Shown one piece after another: positions 5,758-7,390 of a DNA stretch of 7,390 nucleotides. Position 1 is the first letter of the stretch. Every line of letters begins with the position of its first letter. Below the pieces are notes generated by a model. That model ran no database searches and had not been told where the DNA came from. It saw nothing but the letters and a program-made list of their open reading frames with translations. The stretch is from UBA11222 sp030652895 (GTDB lineage Bacteria > Pseudomonadota > Alphaproteobacteria > UBA11222), in NCBI GenBank assembly GCA_038318895.1, contig JBBQCS010000115.1, positions 1 through 7,390 of the forward strand. Direction: 5' to 3'. Both the position numbers and the translations under genes were made by a program.

Positions 5758-6354
5758 CTATGAACGCTTTGCGTCGACTGCGCGCGTCGTATCTATGGCA
5801 CGGGTCGCGTGCTGCTCAACATAATCCACCGCGTCTTCAACTGTGCGCGCGAGATGGAAATAGTCCGGTCCCGCTGGCGTCAGATAGCCCTGATCGCGCA
5901 TCGTGTGCAGCATTTGCACCAGAGGATCCCAATAACCGGTATTATTGAGTAACACGCAGGGCTTGTTGTGAAGTCCGATCTGATGCCAGGAGAGTATTTC
6001 GGCAATCTCTTCCAGGGTTCCGGATCCGCCGGGCAGCGCAATAAAGCCATCCGACATTTCAAACATCCGCATCTTGCGGGCATGCATGGTCGCCTCGATA
6101 TGGCGCATCGACACACCCTTCAGACCCACTTCCAGTTCTTCCAGATGCTGGGTGATGACCCCGACCACATGGCCGCCTGCACCCATCGCGGCGCGCGCCG
6201 TAACGCCCATGAGACCGATACTGCCGCCGCCATAGACCATGCGAATCTTGCGTTGCGCCAGTAATTCTCCAAGCAACTGCGCCGATTCGGCGTGCACCGG
6301 GTTTTTACCAACCTTTGATCCGCAATAGACGCAGATAGATTTTTGTCTGCTCAT
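5758..6354 (-). CDS. LOG-family protein (TIGR00730), nucleoside 5'-monophosphate phosphoribohydrolase
   Basis: Members of this family cleave the N-glycosidic bond of (cytokinin) riboside 5'-monophosphates or AMP, releasing the base and ribose 5-phosphate. They are cytoplasmic Rossmann-like dimers. The 198-residue product shows the complete signature: ICVYCGS (7-13), VYGGGSIGLMG (40-50), the catalytic MHARK (90-94) and PGGSGTLEE (108-116). Many bacterial members were once annotated as lysine decarboxylases, wrongly. The frame stays open upstream to 6579, but the family begins at MSRQKSICVYCGS, so ATG 6354 is chosen; longer forms would overlap the divergent LysM gene. The upstream GCGAAAGAGA is only a weak ribosome binding site. 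icd follows 50 bp downstream on the same strand. Whether this protein makes cytokinin-type bases or serves nucleotide salvage cannot be told from sequence. Confidence 0.93.
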   Translation of the reverse strand: MSRQKSICVYCGSKVGKNPVHAESAQLLGELLAQRKIRMVYGGGSIGLMGVTARAAMGAGGHVVGVITQHLEELEVGLKGVSMRHIEATMHARKMRMFEMSDGFIALPGGSGTLEEIAEILSWHQIGLHNKPCVLLNNTGYWDPLVQMLHTMRDQGYLTPAGPDYFHLARTVEDAVDYVEQHATRAIDTTRAVDAKRS

Positions 6355-6413
6355 TCTCTTTCGCTCTATGTTACTTTTATAGAATAAGCATAACAGAAAT
6401 AGGTGACCGAAGT
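6355..6413. promoter_or_regulatory. divergent promoter region between LOG and LysM genes
   Basis: These 59 bases are the only space between two divergent starts, so both promoters must lie here or inside the opposite gene. The stretch is AT-rich against its surroundings. On the minus strand TATAAA (within TTCTATAAAAG) is a possible -10 for the LOG gene. On the plus strand TATAGA and CATAAC are weak candidates for the LysM gene. No convincing -35 was found for either. Confidence 0.35.
6401..6406 (+). promoter_or_regulatory. ribosome binding site of the LysM gene
   Basis: AGGTGA matches the 3' part of the extended Shine-Dalgarno sequence. It lies 7 bases before GTG 6414 and 10 before ATG 6417, which are adjacent in-frame codons, so the start is uncertain by one residue. 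Confidence 0.5.
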
Positions 6414-6416
6414 GTG

Positions 6417-7390
6417 ATGCGCCGGGGCTATTTATCATATCCGCACAAAATACCGCGGCGTGATGCCCTGATTCTGGCTGCTTTGTTTCTGCTTGCCGCC
6501 CTGGCGCTTGTTGGCTGGATTGTTTATGAGCAAAGACATATAGCCAGCCAGACAACCACCAGAACCAAACCTGACGCAACAGGTGCTGGCGTAGCAGTGC
6601 GCGGCCCCACCGACCCCAGTTTCGATGTCATCCGTGTCACCCGCGACGGGCATACGGTTATGGCCGGGCGCGCCGCGCCTGGGGCGAAAGTCATCGTCAA
6701 ATCGGGCGATCTAATGTTGGGACAGGTCACAGCGGACAAACATGGTGACTGGGTGATGATACCTGAAGCGCCCCTGAAGCCTGGGGCGCAGGTACTCACG
6801 CTTGGTGCGCAGTTGGGCGAAGAAGGCCCCATTTTGTCAAAAGATTCAGCTGTTATTTCGGTTCCGGATCGTTCGGATGGGAATGTTTTCGTGGCTGTTA
6901 GCAGGCCCGGCGCGCCAACCCGCATTCTGGATCAAGGGCTGGCCAAAAGCGCGCCGGCCGGAGTTACGGTGGCCGGAGTTGACCTTGCTCCCGAAGGCGG
7001 CGCCATGCTTTCCGGGCGCGCCGAACCAGGACGGCTGGTACGGGTTTATCTTGATAATCAAGCAGTTGGCGAGGCGTTGACGAATGAAAACGGCGATTGG
7101 GAACTTGCCTCTGCTGGCGGCATACCGCCCGGAGACCATAAATTGCGTGGCGATCAGCTCGATGCGGAAGGCAACGTCTTGCTGCGCGCCGAAGTGGCGT
7201 TTTCGAAAGGCAAGGAAGGCCAGCTTGTCCTGGGTGGACAGCAGGTCGTCGTCCTGCGGGGCAACGCCTTGTGGGAAATAGCCCGTAATATTTATGGCTC
7301 GGGCATCGCCTATAGTGTGATTTTCACAAGCAACAAACAACAGATCCGCGACCCGGACCTGATCTATCCCGGGCAAATATTCGACATTCC
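6417..7390 (+). CDS. membrane-anchored LysM peptidoglycan-binding protein, 3' end missing
   Basis: The frame is open from ATG 6417 to the window end (324 full codons plus two bases), so the C-terminus is not seen. A basic N-terminus is followed by one hydrophobic segment (about 17-37, ALILAALFLLAALALVGW), which places the rest in the periplasm. Two similar Ig-like beta modules follow: about 70-148 (VMAGRAAPGAKVIVKSGD ... ADKHGDWVM) and about 187-262 (MLSGRAEPGRLVRVYLDN ... NENGDWEL). A LysM domain spans about 276-325 (VVVLRGNALWEIARNIYG ... DPDLIYPGQIFDIP), with GNALW in place of the usual GDTLW. This layout is common in alphaproteobacterial LysM proteins thought to bind peptidoglycan or septal murein. 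The exact role is unknown. It is transcribed divergently from the LOG gene. A GTG at 6414 is an equally possible start. Confidence 0.88.
   Translation, partial: MRRGYLSYPHKIPRRDALILAALFLLAALALVGWIVYEQRHIASQTTTRTKPDATGAGVAVRGPTDPSFDVIRVTRDGHTVMAGRAAPGAKVIVKSGDLMLGQVTADKHGDWVMIPEAPLKPGAQVLTLGAQLGEEGPILSKDSAVISVPDRSDGNVFVAVSRPGAPTRILDQGLAKSAPAGVTVAGVDLAPEGGAMLSGRAEPGRLVRVYLDNQAVGEALTNENGDWELASAGGIPPGDHKLRGDQLDAEGNVLLRAEVAFSKGKEGQLVLGGQQVVVLRGNALWEIARNIYGSGIAYSVIFTSNKQQIRDPDLIYPGQIFDI

Noticed and set aside
6355..6579. N-terminal extension of the LOG protein up to 6579
   Set aside because: The extra 75 residues overlap the divergent LysM gene and are not part of the family, which begins at MSRQKSICVYCGS.
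6846..7376. Minus-strand open frame of 176 codons opposite the LysM gene
   Set aside because: The plus-strand frame encodes a membrane segment, two related modules and a LysM domain; the minus frame shows no motif.

Overview
This window looks like chromosomal DNA from an alphaproteobacterium with moderately high GC. Three things point there: a eukaryotic-type (dimeric) NADP-isocitrate dehydrogenase, a 'divergent polysaccharide deacetylase' of the YibQ family, and a perfect match to the CtrA box (TTAA-N7-TTAAC), which is bound by a cell-cycle regulator specific to that class. Genus cannot be read from the sequence. No rRNA, tRNA, insertion sequence or CRISPR array is visible.

Layout from left to right. 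Positions 1-313 hold no gene I can support. They contain a sigma70-like promoter firing leftwards out of the window and a CRP/FNR-like inverted repeat upstream of it. At 314-341 a perfect 28-nt palindrome closes the first gene. Positions 354-2732 (minus) encode a 792-residue DUF4214/RTX protein, very low in Lys and without Cys, most likely an S-layer-like or other surface protein exported by a type I system. No transporter genes are seen beside it. Positions 2733-3230 are a gene-free stretch rich in signals: a G7 tract, the CtrA box, a textbook leftward intrinsic terminator, a candidate small RNA ending at that terminator with CCTCCTTA near its 5' end, an AT-rich block, and a G/C-rich hairpin repeat that runs up to the next gene.

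Positions 3231-4478 (plus) encode the YibQ-family protein. It converges, 14 bp apart, with icd (4493-5707, minus). Upstream of icd, 50 bp away and in the same direction, lies a LOG-family nucleotide phosphoribohydrolase gene (5758-6354, minus). A gene for a membrane-anchored LysM protein starts divergently from it, about 60 bp away, and runs off the right end of the window.

The genes do not form one pathway. The common thread is the cell surface (RTX/S-layer-like protein, YibQ deacetylase-like protein, LysM protein) next to two housekeeping enzymes (icd, LOG). The most noteworthy part is the 2.73-3.23 kb intergenic region, which combines a predicted CtrA-controlled promoter for the surface protein with a possible undescribed small RNA.
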